A stretch of DNA of 33,893 nt, taken from contig CAKUOX010000026.1 of assembly GCA_934670175.1 (NCBI GenBank), positions 1 to 33,893 on the forward strand, written 5' to 3'. The notes beneath the pieces were generated by a model, which saw nothing but the letters and a program-made list of their open reading frames with translations, was not told the DNA's origin and ran no database searches. Below are positions 23,345-31,569 of this stretch, one piece after another. The DNA comes from an uncultured Clostridia bacterium. Its GTDB lineage: Bacteria > Bacillota > Clostridia > Christensenellales > Aristaeellaceae. A program made the translations under genes and the position numbers. The stretch's first letter is position 1. Every line of letters begins with the position of its first letter.

Positions 23345-24268
23345 TCAGAACTTGCCGCCCTCCACGGCGAACAGGCAGCGCGCGCGCTCGGCCTCATAGT
23401 TGATCAGCTGGTAGCGGGTATTGCGCGGCAGATACAGCCCTTCGTAGCGGTGGATTTGGTAAGCGCCGTGCGTTTCGGGCAGGTAGACCGTGGTAATGCC
23501 GTCCAGCCCCACCAGCACGCATTCGCTGGGATGTACGATCTCGTCGCTGTGGCGGCAGGTGGTGCCGCCGACGGGCACGATGTATTCGCCCATCTGCATA
23601 AAATCGTTGCTGATGCTGAACTTCACCAGAATGGGGTGCAGGTCGCCATGCACGGTCTTGAGCTTCTTCTGCTCGGTCACATGGTAGAGCACGCCCTTTT
23701 CGCGCAGCACGGGGCCGGGCGCGGGCCATGCGCCCAAATTGTCCACGCTGCCAATCAGCTGTGGATCATCGTATTCGCCGATGCACGGCAGCTCCGCGTT
23801 GTGCGCGCCCTGAAGCAGCTTCTTGGGCGTGTCGGTATCGGTTGGGAAGGTCTGATCCTCTACAATTTTGGGCGCGATGACGGCAATGACACGCAGACGC
23901 TCGGTTTCAAAATTGTAGGCGGAATGCAGCACGCCCTTGGGAATGAGCAGCGCTTCGTCCTTGCCCACCTGAATCATCTGGCCGGTGGCGGGGCAATACT
24001 GGCTGTCCACACCTTCGGTGATGAAATAGGCTTCGTCACCCGGGTGGTAATCCGGTGGGTTGAAGAAGCCGCCGGGGCCGATGTCCATCGTGCACACAGT
24101 CAGATGCTCGCCGCTGAAGAACACGTTGTTCAGGTCGCTGTAATCCAGGCCCTCGTCGGGATAGACAAAATAGCCGATGTTGCTGGAATCCAGAAAGATG
24201 GGTTCGTTCTTTTTGCCGTCCGGCGTGAACGGATGATTACCGAATATTGCTTTGGGTTGCTTAGCCAT
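23345..24268 (-). CDS. Two-domain cupin protein in a sugar operon
   Basis: A 307-residue soluble bicupin. The first cupin (about residues 50-130) has HPGDEAYF (75-82) and H115 in GVLHSAYN as likely metal ligands. The second (about 205-300) has CRHSDEIVHP and later GLYLPRNTRYQL. Such proteins in sugar operons are often epimerases, isomerases or lyases acting on open-chain sugars, but no specific family is recognised. The ATG at 24268 has GGAGGG eight bases upstream. It is the fifth gene of the second ABC operon, 67 bases after the second permease, and may process the imported sugar. Confidence 0.82.
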   Translation of the reverse strand: MAKQPKAIFGNHPFTPDGKKNEPIFLDSSNIGYFVYPDEGLDYSDLNNVFFSGEHLTVCTMDIGPGGFFNPPDYHPGDEAYFITEGVDSQYCPATGQMIQVGKDEALLIPKGVLHSAYNFETERLRVIAVIAPKIVEDQTFPTDTDTPKKLLQGAHNAELPCIGEYDDPQLIGSVDNLGAWPAPGPVLREKGVLYHVTEQKKLKTVHGDLHPILVKFSISNDFMQMGEYIVPVGGTTCRHSDEIVHPSECVLVGLDGITTVYLPETHGAYQIHRYEGLYLPRNTRYQLINYEAERARCLFAVEGGKF

Positions 24269-24335
24269 GTTTTTTCCCTCCGTTTGATTTATTTGTTTTA
24301 TATCTCTTTTTGTTTTGATTATCGGAGCCGCGCCG

Positions 24336-25364
24336 TTACGCGCGCGCCGCGTGCCTGCGCCGCGCGGACAGCCAGTTTGCAAAGGTCTCGCTGTTGATAA
24401 TGACCAGAATCAGCAGCATTGCGCCGTAGACCAACTGCTTGAAAAAGCTGGTGATATTGGTCATGTTCAACGCGCTGGAGAGCATTTGCAGCGTAATCAC
24501 GCCCAACACGAGGCCGGTAATGCGCCCCTTGCCGCCGTTGGGATTGAAGCCCGCCATCACGGCCACCAGGATCGTCTGCATGATGTAGTTGGAGCCATAG
24601 TCCGCGTTTGCAGAATTGTTGCGCGCCAGGATCACCATACCAGCCAGCGCGGAGAGCATGCCGCTGAGCGCGTAGGTCTTGATCAGCATCGCGGAATTAT
24701 TGATGCCCGAGAAGGATGCGGCGCGCGCATTCGTACCCATCATATACAGCTTGTAGCCGAAGCTGCTGCGCTGAATGATGAAAGAAACGATGGCCATGGC
24801 CAGCGCGAATATGATCAGCGGGTAAGGGATGACGCCAAAGGCCGAACCGTTGCCGATGCGATTGAGCATGGCCGGAAAGCCGGTGAGGGTCGTGCCCTTG
24901 GTGATTACGATGCCCAGGCCGTTGTAGAGCTGACTCGTGCCCAGCGTGGTCAGAATCGGCGGGATGCCGACCCGCGAGATCATGAAGCCGTTGAAGCCGC
25001 CCATTACGGCGCCCATCACGAACGCCAGCAGCAGTCCCAGCAGCAGGACCGGCACGACACCCGCACCCTCGGCGTCAACACCCGCCATGGACTTGTACAT
25101 GCTGCCCACCACGATGGCGATCAAGTTGCCCGCGTTGACTACGGAAAGGTCGCTGCCTCCGGTCAGCATGGCCAGCGCCATGCCCGCCGCCATCAGGCCG
25201 AATTCCGGAAACTGAAATGCCATGGATTTGAAGTTGGCCGCAGTAAAGAACAGCGTGGGCATGAACAGCGCCGCGAACAACAGCACCAGCCCCAGGATGA
25301 CCATCAGCTTCAGAATATCCCGATCCATGCCGCTCTTGCGATTGCCGGCAGATTTCATCTTCAT
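24336..25364 (-). CDS. Sugar ABC transporter permease (RbsC-type)
   Basis: A 342-residue integral membrane permease with about ten hydrophobic segments. MALAMLTGGSDLSVVNAGNL and VAVMAGFNPNGGKGRITG are the conserved RbsC/RhaP features, with NSANAD preceding the second. The start at 25364 is five bases after the stop of the other permease, with AAAGGAGG about ten bases upstream. It forms the channel with the adjacent permease. Confidence 0.93.
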   Translation of the reverse strand: MKMKSAGNRKSGMDRDILKLMVILGLVLLFAALFMPTLFFTAANFKSMAFQFPEFGLMAAGMALAMLTGGSDLSVVNAGNLIAIVVGSMYKSMAGVDAEGAGVVPVLLLGLLLAFVMGAVMGGFNGFMISRVGIPPILTTLGTSQLYNGLGIVITKGTTLTGFPAMLNRIGNGSAFGVIPYPLIIFALAMAIVSFIIQRSSFGYKLYMMGTNARAASFSGINNSAMLIKTYALSGMLSALAGMVILARNNSANADYGSNYIMQTILVAVMAGFNPNGGKGRITGLVLGVITLQMLSSALNMTNITSFFKQLVYGAMLLILVIINSETFANWLSARRRHAARA

Positions 25365-25369
25365 CTCGC

Positions 25370-26380
25370 TCAGGCCTCCTTTCCGCCGCGCTCGAGCAGC
25401 TTTGCGGCCGAACGCTTGTCCTGAAGTGCGGTAATGGATGTGCTCACCAGTATCAGCATGCCAATCACGGCGCGCTGCCAGTAAGTAGAAACGCCGATCA
25501 TAATCAGCGAATTGTTGATGATGTTGAACATAATTACGCCCAGCACCGTGCCCATCATGGAGCCCTTGCCGCCGGTAATCTTCACGCCGCCCAGCACCAC
25601 CGCCGCGATAATCGTCAGCTCGATGCCGATGGCGTCGAAGGGGTTACAAGTGCGCTTGAGCGCGGTATTGATGGTGCCCGCCATGCCGGCGATCGCGCCC
25701 GCCGCGCCGTAGATAAACAGATGCACCATGCCCAGATTCATGCCCGTGCGCTCAGCCGACACGCGGTTGCCGCCCAGCGCGTATACGCCGCGTCCGAGCA
25801 TCGTGTAGCGAAGTATATACCACACGATCAGCGCCGCCGCCACCCACACCAGGAACGCTACCGGAATGGAGGATATGCCGTATTCTGAGGAAACCTTCAA
25901 TAGCAGCGTCTTGGCGAAACGCGAATAGCCCTTGGGCAGCGTGTTGATCTGTGCAGAGCCCAGGAAAGTGAGCAGTATACCGTTGAACAGATTGGCCGTG
26001 CCCAGCGTAGCGATCAGCGTGGGAATCTTGAATTTGTAAATCAGGAAGGCGTTTACGCTGCCCAAAATCAGACCGAATACCGCCGACATGGCCAGCGGCA
26101 GCAGAAAGCTGCCGGTGTACTTCATGGCGAGCATGATTTTCACCGTGCTGTACATGGAAAACGCGGCGATGGATGGGAACGAAATGTCGATGCCGCCGGA
26201 AATCAGCACCAGCATCACGCCGACCGCGTACAGGCCGTTGACAGTGCTGCTGCGCACCATATCGCAGAAATTGCCGATGGTGAAAAACGTGGGATTAATG
26301 CAGCTGATCACGGCGCAGAGCAAAACGATCAGCAGTATCAGGATCTTTTCGCTCGTCCAGTTGATTTTTATCTTCTTCAT
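25370..26380 (-). CDS. Sugar ABC transporter permease (RbsC-type)
   Basis: A 336-residue permease, about nine or ten helices. GVMLVLISGGIDISFPSIAA and AAVVLGGVKITGGKGSMMG are the family signatures. GGAGGG precedes the ATG. It sits 12 bases after the ATPase gene in the same transcript and pairs with the following permease. Confidence 0.93.
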   Translation of the reverse strand: MKKIKINWTSEKILILLIVLLCAVISCINPTFFTIGNFCDMVRSSTVNGLYAVGVMLVLISGGIDISFPSIAAFSMYSTVKIMLAMKYTGSFLLPLAMSAVFGLILGSVNAFLIYKFKIPTLIATLGTANLFNGILLTFLGSAQINTLPKGYSRFAKTLLLKVSSEYGISSIPVAFLVWVAAALIVWYILRYTMLGRGVYALGGNRVSAERTGMNLGMVHLFIYGAAGAIAGMAGTINTALKRTCNPFDAIGIELTIIAAVVLGGVKITGGKGSMMGTVLGVIMFNIINNSLIMIGVSTYWQRAVIGMLILVSTSITALQDKRSAAKLLERGGKEA

Positions 26381-26392
26381 TGCGTCCCTCCG

Positions 26393-27880
26393 TCAGTTCA
26401 CCAGCGTCTGATACAGGCTCGCGTCAGTGAAATCATCGCCGCAGTATTCGCCCGAAATGCCGCCGTTTTTCATCATCAGTATCCGCTTGCAATTCGTCAG
26501 TATTTCCATGCTGTCGTCTGAAATCAGCAGCACGCCCACGCCCTGTGCGGCAATGTCCTGTATCAGGCGGCTGATGTCCATCTTGGAACCCACGTCCACG
26601 CCTACGGTCGGGCCGTTGAGTATCAGCACCCGCGGGTTCGTGGTCAGGCTCTTGGCCAGCACCACCTTTTGCTGGTTGCCGCCGGAAAGCGTACTGATGG
26701 GGTTGAGCGGGTTATCCGTCTTAACACCCAGCTTTTTCACCCATTCTGCTGCAATCTGCCGCACCTTTGCGCGGTCGACCACGCTGCTGCGGCTGCAATA
26801 GGCGTCGATGTTGCTCACAGCGATGTTTTCCTGAATCGAGCGCTCCAGGAACATGCCCTCGGTAATGCGATCTTCCGGTACATAGGAAATGCCGTGGCGA
26901 ATGGCGTCCTTCACGCCGGTGAGCTGGAGCTTTTCGCCCTCCAGCCGTATTTCACCGCCGCTCACCGGCCGCATGCCGTACAGCGCCAGTGCAAGCTCCG
27001 TGCGCCCCGAGCCCAGCAGACCCGTGATGCCCAGCACCTCGCCCGGGTAGAGCTTGAAACTGATATCGCGGAAATAGCCGTCCATGCTCAGGTGCTCCAC
27101 TTCCAGCAGCGGCTTTTCCATCGGCACGGTGCGCGCCAGGCGCTGCTCGGAATATTCCCTGCCGGTCATGTAGTGCACCAGCTTGCTGCGGTCAAACTGA
27201 TCGATGGGGCCGCTGATGACATTTTTGCCGTTGTTCATAATGAAGATCTTATCGCATATGTCGAAAATCTCCTCCAGCTTGTGGCTCACGAACAATATCG
27301 CCAGCCCCTTATCGCGAAGGATGCGCACCACGCGAAACAGCGCCTGCACTTCCTTCTGGGTCAGCGCCGAGGTAGGCTCGTCCATGATAATCAGCTTTAC
27401 ATTGTCCAACAGCGAGCGCGTGATTGCCACGATCTGCTTGTCCGCCACGCTGAGATGCTCCAGCGTCACATCCAGCGGCAGCTCCACGTTAATCTGCGCC
27501 AGCGCCTTTTCAGCAATAGCGCGCGTTTCCCTGCGGGTAATGCGCTTTTTGCCCTTGGACAGCTGCTCGCTCAGCGCGATGTTTTCCGCCACCGTCAGAT
27601 TCGGAAAAATCGAAAAATCCTGATAGATCACCTGCACGCCCTCGCGCAGCGATTCGCGCGGGGTGAGCCTGTCGTAGCGCGTGCCGTTGAGTTCAATGGT
27701 TCCGGAATCCGGCGTATAGTAACCGGAAATGATCTTGATCAGCGTAGACTTGCCGCAGCCATTCTCGCCCGCCAGACAGACCACCTCGCCGGCATTCACC
27801 GTCAACTCCGCCTGATCCAGCGCGCGCACACCGCCGAACGCCTTGCTGATCCCAGTCGCTTTCAATACGCAATTTGCCAT
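26393..27880 (-). CDS. Sugar ABC transporter ATP-binding protein, double domain
   Basis: A 495-residue fused pair of nucleotide-binding domains (RbsA/XylG/MglA type). Domain 1 has Walker A GENGCGKST (38-46), an atypical signature LSVADKQIV (143-151) and Walker B IIMDEPTSAL (164-173). Domain 2 has a degenerate Walker A GLLGSGRTE (287-295), canonical signature LSGGNQQKV (398-406) and an altered Walker B, LILNGPTVGVD (419-429), where DEP is NGP. So one composite ATP site (Walker A/B of domain 1 with the signature of domain 2) should hydrolyse ATP. GGAGGAAAAA precedes the ATG at 27880; upstream in-frame codons run through a hairpin and are not used. Confidence 0.95.
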   Translation of the reverse strand: MANCVLKATGISKAFGGVRALDQAELTVNAGEVVCLAGENGCGKSTLIKIISGYYTPDSGTIELNGTRYDRLTPRESLREGVQVIYQDFSIFPNLTVAENIALSEQLSKGKKRITRRETRAIAEKALAQINVELPLDVTLEHLSVADKQIVAITRSLLDNVKLIIMDEPTSALTQKEVQALFRVVRILRDKGLAILFVSHKLEEIFDICDKIFIMNNGKNVISGPIDQFDRSKLVHYMTGREYSEQRLARTVPMEKPLLEVEHLSMDGYFRDISFKLYPGEVLGITGLLGSGRTELALALYGMRPVSGGEIRLEGEKLQLTGVKDAIRHGISYVPEDRITEGMFLERSIQENIAVSNIDAYCSRSSVVDRAKVRQIAAEWVKKLGVKTDNPLNPISTLSGGNQQKVVLAKSLTTNPRVLILNGPTVGVDVGSKMDISRLIQDIAAQGVGVLLISDDSMEILTNCKRILMMKNGGISGEYCGDDFTDASLYQTLVN

Positions 27881-27922
27881 GTTTTTCCTCCAAGCCCAAT
27901 GGCCGCCTGCCATCTGCCAGAT

Positions 27923-27963
27923 GCAGCAAGTGGGCGATGCAGTGCGCATCGCCCGCTTGCTGC
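27923..27963 (-). promoter_or_regulatory. 18-bp intercistronic hairpin between binding protein and ATPase
   Basis: Arms 27923-27940 and 27946-27963 pair over 18 positions with one wobble and a 5-base loop. No T-run follows. Such hairpins after a binding-protein gene protect the upstream mRNA from 3' exonucleases and raise its dose over the membrane genes. A 13-base palindrome, CATCTGCCAGATG (27911-27923), adjoins it. Confidence 0.75.
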
Positions 27964-27988
27964 ACAAACCAAAGGGACGATCTATAAA

Positions 27989-28975
27989 TTAGAAGGGATA
28001 GTCCGCCATGTTGTCCGCAGTCGCGGTGATCAGGTCGGCACCATAGACCACGTTGTCCACCAGGCTGATGGCGTTGTAGCCGGAGTAGCCCAGATCCATG
28101 CCGTCGGTCACACCTTCGCCGGAGAGCGCCAGCAGTGCGACCTTATTGGTGGCGTAGCCCGCACCTGCCGGATCCCAGAAGGAAGAGCAGTTCAGCGCGC
28201 CGGACTCCAGGTATTCCGCGCATACGGAGGGGATGCAGGTGCCGGTCGCGGCGATTTTGTCCGCAACGCCCATTTCATCAATCGCCAGGCCCAGGCCCTG
28301 CGTGCCGCTCATGGAGCCGCCCAGGATGCCCTTCAGGTCGGGATAGGTCTTGATCAGCTCGACTGCCTTGTCATAGCCAGTGGTGGTGTCGTCGTGGTCC
28401 TCGATCTTATCGGCGACCAGTTCCATGTTCGGATAGGCTTCCTGCTGGCGCGCCACGGCGGCGTCCATCCATTCGATGTGGGACTTGCTGGTCAGGTAGC
28501 CCACAAAGGTGGCGTACTGGCCCTCTTCGCCCATGGCGGCGGCCAGGTTGTCCATCATGTAGGCGCCGTAGGCCGCGTTATCAAACGCTTCCACGTCGAA
28601 ATCCACGCCGCTCATGCCGGCTGCCTCGTGGGAAATGACCACGATGCCCGCGTCGCGCGCCTTCTGGCACACGGGCTCCAGCGTTTCCACAGAAATCGGG
28701 ACTACCACGATGGCATCCACGCCCTGCGCAATCAGATCTTCCATCATCTGCACCTGCAGCGCCGCGTCCGCGGTCTCGGGGCCGACCATGAAGGCGTCAA
28801 CATTGGAATATTCCTCGTTAATGGCGTCCAGACCCAGCTGCTGGCGCTGATACCAGGCGCTGCCAATCTGCTTGACCAGGTTCGCGATGCGATAGGTCTT
28901 CTCTTCCGCGCTTGCCACGGCAAATGCGCTCAGCAGCATCGCCATGACCAGAACCAAACCGATAAGTTTCTTCAT
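27989..28975 (-). CDS. Sugar ABC transporter substrate-binding protein
   Basis: A 328-residue exported binding protein of the type I sugar-binding fold. Residues 1-23 are a signal peptide ending VASA with no lipobox cysteine. The segments ANLVKQIGSAWYQRQQLG, DLIAQGVDAIVVVPISVETLEP, VVISHEA and GYDKAVELIKTYPDLKGIL follow the RbsB/RhaS/LsrB pattern. The C-terminal half contains SSFWDPAGAGYA, the place where RhaS-like proteins have WNPIDLGY. AGGGAGG precedes the ATG. It is the first gene of a complete operon (binding protein, ATPase, two permeases, bicupin). The ligand is probably a pentose, deoxysugar or similar; not determined. Confidence 0.92.
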   Translation of the reverse strand: MKKLIGLVLVMAMLLSAFAVASAEEKTYRIANLVKQIGSAWYQRQQLGLDAINEEYSNVDAFMVGPETADAALQVQMMEDLIAQGVDAIVVVPISVETLEPVCQKARDAGIVVISHEAAGMSGVDFDVEAFDNAAYGAYMMDNLAAAMGEEGQYATFVGYLTSKSHIEWMDAAVARQQEAYPNMELVADKIEDHDDTTTGYDKAVELIKTYPDLKGILGGSMSGTQGLGLAIDEMGVADKIAATGTCIPSVCAEYLESGALNCSSFWDPAGAGYATNKVALLALSGEGVTDGMDLGYSGYNAISLVDNVVYGADLITATADNMADYPF

Positions 28976-29028
28976 TTTCGTTTTCCTCCCTTTTTTTCGA
29001 AGCGGCTCGCGCCGTTCGTTCTGCTGTT

Positions 29029-29057
29029 ATATTACTACACAAGCTTGTGAATATCAA
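29029..29057 (-). promoter_or_regulatory. Promoter of the second ABC operon with operator palindrome
   Basis: On the minus strand TTGATA (29057-29052) and TAATAT (29034-29029) are 17 bases apart. The spacer contains the perfect palindrome CACAAGCTTGTG (29038-29049), well placed for a repressor such as the LacI-type protein encoded at the operon end. Confidence 0.6.
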
Positions 29058-29115
29058 TATTATTAAGTACATTATTTATATTTAGTTTATAAATATTTAG
29101 TTACAAATGGGATAT

Positions 29116-29165
29116 AATGCACATATCAATCCGATGTGCTTGAGCGCATGGATAATTATAATAAG
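29116..29165 (+). repeat. Imperfect repeat with TTGAGCGC stem, copy 1
   Basis: ATGTGC-TTGA-GCGCAT (29134-29149) forms a stem with one wobble, and GCACAT (29119-29124) also pairs with ATGTGC (29134-29139). TATAAT at 29157-29162 follows. The layout recurs about 211 bases downstream. Confidence 0.45.
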
Positions 29166-29326
29166 AATTAACTGAAATAGCAGGCGATAGTCACCATTTA
29201 TTTCCGTCGAAGGCCGTCTACTTTGCTTTTGCGATTCTAAATTGTATTAAGTCATTGTCTGCTGCGGCCGCGCCCCTTCCCTGTTTTCAAAGGACTAACA
29301 CAAGCGCCATTGTATGTTTAATCTGT

Positions 29327-29376
29327 AATGCTACAATAATCGGGTGCGCTTGAGCGCGATTTATATTTATAATGCA
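29327..29376 (+). repeat. Imperfect repeat with TTGAGCGC stem, copy 2, before the MATE gene
   Basis: GCGC-TTGA-GCGC (29346-29357) followed 10 bases later by TATAAT (29368-29373), the likely -10 of the MATE gene. AATGC, AATCGGGTG and TTGAGCGC match copy 1 in order. Confidence 0.45.
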
Positions 29377-29401
29377 AGTATTTATTTCGGAGGAACACTA
29401 A

Positions 29402-30805
29402 ATGGAGCAAAAAGCAGTTCAGGAAAACAAAATGGGCGTCATGCCGGTGGGCAAGCTGGTGGTCACGATGTCGCTGCCGATCATCATCTCCATGCTGGTG
29501 CAGGCGCTGTACAACATCGTGGACAGCGTGTTTGTCAGCATGATCTCGCAGGAGGCGCTCAATGCGGTGTCGCTGGCGTTTCCGGCGCAGAACCTGATGA
29601 TCGGCTTTGCCACGGGCAGCGCCGTGGGCGTGAACGCGCTGGTATCGCGCGCACTGGGCGCAAAGGACGGCGCGCGCGCCAACCAGGTGGCCGTGAACGG
29701 CGTGTTCGTAGCGGGCTGCTGCTATGTGCTGTTTCTGCTGTTCGGCATTTTCGGCTCCCGTCTGTTCTTTTCGCTGCAAACGACCAATGAGACCGTCATC
29801 CAGTACGGCGTGGATTACCTGGTGGTGGTCTGCGGGCTGTCGTTCGGCCTGTTCGGCCAGGTAATGATGGAGCGCCTGCTCACCTCCACCGGCAGAACCT
29901 TCTACACGATGATCTCCCAGGGCACAGGCGCAATCTTCAACATCATCTTCGACCCCATCTTTATCTTCTTGTTCAAGATGGGCGTGGCGGGCGCGGCGCT
30001 GGCTACGGTGCTCGGACAGATGGTGGGCTGCGTGATCGCGCTGGTTTTCAACCGCCGCAAGAATCCGGAGCTGAAGCTGTCATTCGCGGAATTTCGCCCC
30101 AGCGGCGCGATCATTCGCGAAATCTGCGCCATCGGCGTGCCGTCGATTATCATGGTGGCGGTCGGCTCGGTGATGACCTTCCTGTTCAACATCATTCTCT
30201 TTGCCTATACCGCGGGAACCACCTACACGCAGAACGTATTCGGCATCTATTTTAAGCTCAACAGCCTGATCTTCATGCCGGTATTCGGCCTGAACAACGG
30301 CGTCGTGCCGATCATCGCGTACAATTACGGCGCGCGCAACCGCGAGCGCATGCTTGCGGCGGTGAAGGTGGGCGTAAGCATCGCCGCGTCGCTGATGGCG
30401 GTGGGCACGCTGCTGTTTTTGCTGATGCCGGAGCAGCTGCTCTCCATCTTCATCACAAACGCTACGGCGGATGAGGTCGCGACGCTCTACGCCATCGGCC
30501 GGCCGGCGCTGCGCATAATCTGCACGCATTTCGTGTTCGCCGCGGTCAGCATTTCGTTCAACGCCGTATATCAGGCGCTGGGCAAGGGCAGCTACGCCAT
30601 GCTCACGTCCATCTGCCGCCAGCTGGTGGTGCTGCTGCCGGTAGCATGGGTGCTGGCGCGTGCGGGTCAGCGCATCGGGAACGACAACCTGGTGTGGCTG
30701 TCGTTCCCCATTGCGGAGCTGGCTTCGCTGACGCTGAGCCTGTTCCTGTTTGCGCGGGTCAATAAGAACATCATTTCCAGGGTCGGCGACGCAAAGGCCG
30801 CCTGA
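29402..30805 (+). CDS. MATE family efflux transporter
   Basis: A 467-residue, 12-helix MATE exporter. SLPIIISMLVQALYNIVDSV and the GSAVGVNALVSRALGAKDG loop are typical of the clostridial branch; the second half begins around residue 240 with GVPSIIMVAVGSV. CGGAGGAAC precedes the ATG. It is the first gene of a likely operon with azlC (32 bases later) and azlD. It differs clearly from the two other MATE proteins of the window, so these are old paralogues rather than a recent duplication. Confidence 0.93.
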   Translation: MEQKAVQENKMGVMPVGKLVVTMSLPIIISMLVQALYNIVDSVFVSMISQEALNAVSLAFPAQNLMIGFATGSAVGVNALVSRALGAKDGARANQVAVNGVFVAGCCYVLFLLFGIFGSRLFFSLQTTNETVIQYGVDYLVVVCGLSFGLFGQVMMERLLTSTGRTFYTMISQGTGAIFNIIFDPIFIFLFKMGVAGAALATVLGQMVGCVIALVFNRRKNPELKLSFAEFRPSGAIIREICAIGVPSIIMVAVGSVMTFLFNIILFAYTAGTTYTQNVFGIYFKLNSLIFMPVFGLNNGVVPIIAYNYGARNRERMLAAVKVGVSIAASLMAVGTLLFLLMPEQLLSIFITNATADEVATLYAIGRPALRIICTHFVFAAVSISFNAVYQALGKGSYAMLTSICRQLVVLLPVAWVLARAGQRIGNDNLVWLSFPIAELASLTLSLFLFARVNKNIISRVGDAKAA

Positions 30806-30837
30806 CGCGAATTAAGAACAGCAGGAGGATTTTTGTC

Positions 30838-31569
30838 ATGGGTGAAGCACAGCTCAGCCGCCGCCAGTGGTTTGCGCGCGGGCTGAAGGCGGGCGTGCCC
30901 ATCGGGCTGGGCTATCTGGCCGTAGCGTTCACGCTGGGCATCGCCGCGCGCAACGCCGGCCTCACCGCCGCCCAGGCCACGCTGACCAGCTTCTTGATCA
31001 ACGCCTCTGCGGGCGAATTCGTGGGCTTTTCGATGATACAGGCGGGTGCGGGCTACCTGGAGGTCGCCGTGATGGAGGCCGTGGCGAATGCGCGCTATCT
31101 GCTGATGTCCTTCTCGCTCAGCCAGAAGCTGCGGCCGGAGACCGGCCTGATACACCGGCTGCTGATCGGCTGGTACGTCACCGACGAGGTTTTCGGCGTG
31201 TCCGTATCCGTGCCGGGCTATCTCTGCCCGTGGTATACCTACGGCGCGATCGCGCTGGCCTGCCCCGGCTGGGCGGCGGGCACCTGCCTGGGCGTGCTGA
31301 TGGGCAATATCCTGCCTGCAAATGTGGTCAACGCGCTGTCCGTGGGGCTGTACGGCATGTTCATTGCGATCTTCGTGCCCGCGTCGCGCAAATCGCGCGT
31401 GGTGCTGGGACTGGTGGCGATCTCCATGGCCGCGTCGTTCGCGTTCGCGCGCATACCTGCGCTGGCGGCCATTTCCTCCGGCCTGCGCACCATTATCCTC
31501 ACGGTGGCGCTGTCCGCCGCCGCAGCGGTGCTCTTTCCGGTAAAGGAGGCGGCGAAGCGCGATGCGTAA
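30838..31569 (+). CDS. azlC: AzlC family branched-chain amino acid exporter subunit
   Basis: A 243-residue membrane protein with about six to eight hydrophobic segments. GVPIGLGYLAVAFTLGIAAR near the N terminus, INASAGEFVGFSMI and ANARYLLMSFSLSQKL are AzlC family landmarks. AzlC and AzlD together export branched-chain amino acids and analogues in Bacillus subtilis. AGGAGG precedes the ATG by nine bases. It overlaps azlD by eight bases. Confidence 0.93.
   Translation: MGEAQLSRRQWFARGLKAGVPIGLGYLAVAFTLGIAARNAGLTAAQATLTSFLINASAGEFVGFSMIQAGAGYLEVAVMEAVANARYLLMSFSLSQKLRPETGLIHRLLIGWYVTDEVFGVSVSVPGYLCPWYTYGAIALACPGWAAGTCLGVLMGNILPANVVNALSVGLYGMFIAIFVPASRKSRVVLGLVAISMAASFAFARIPALAAISSGLRTIILTVALSAAAAVLFPVKEAAKRDA

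Larger units (their letters stand above)
28976..29401. other. AT-rich divergent intergenic region
   Basis: No gene is seen in these 426 bases between the binding-protein gene and the divergent MATE gene. It holds the operon promoter with its palindrome (29029-29057) and two related segments near 29116-29165 and 29327-29376, each ending in a TTGAGCGC-centred stem and TATAAT. The middle part (29170-29320) shows nothing recognisable. Confidence 0.5.

Noticed and set aside
26669..29050. Long open plus-strand frame (about 793 codons)
   Set aside because: It is antisense to the sugar ATPase and binding protein; His/Gln/Arg-rich with no motif.
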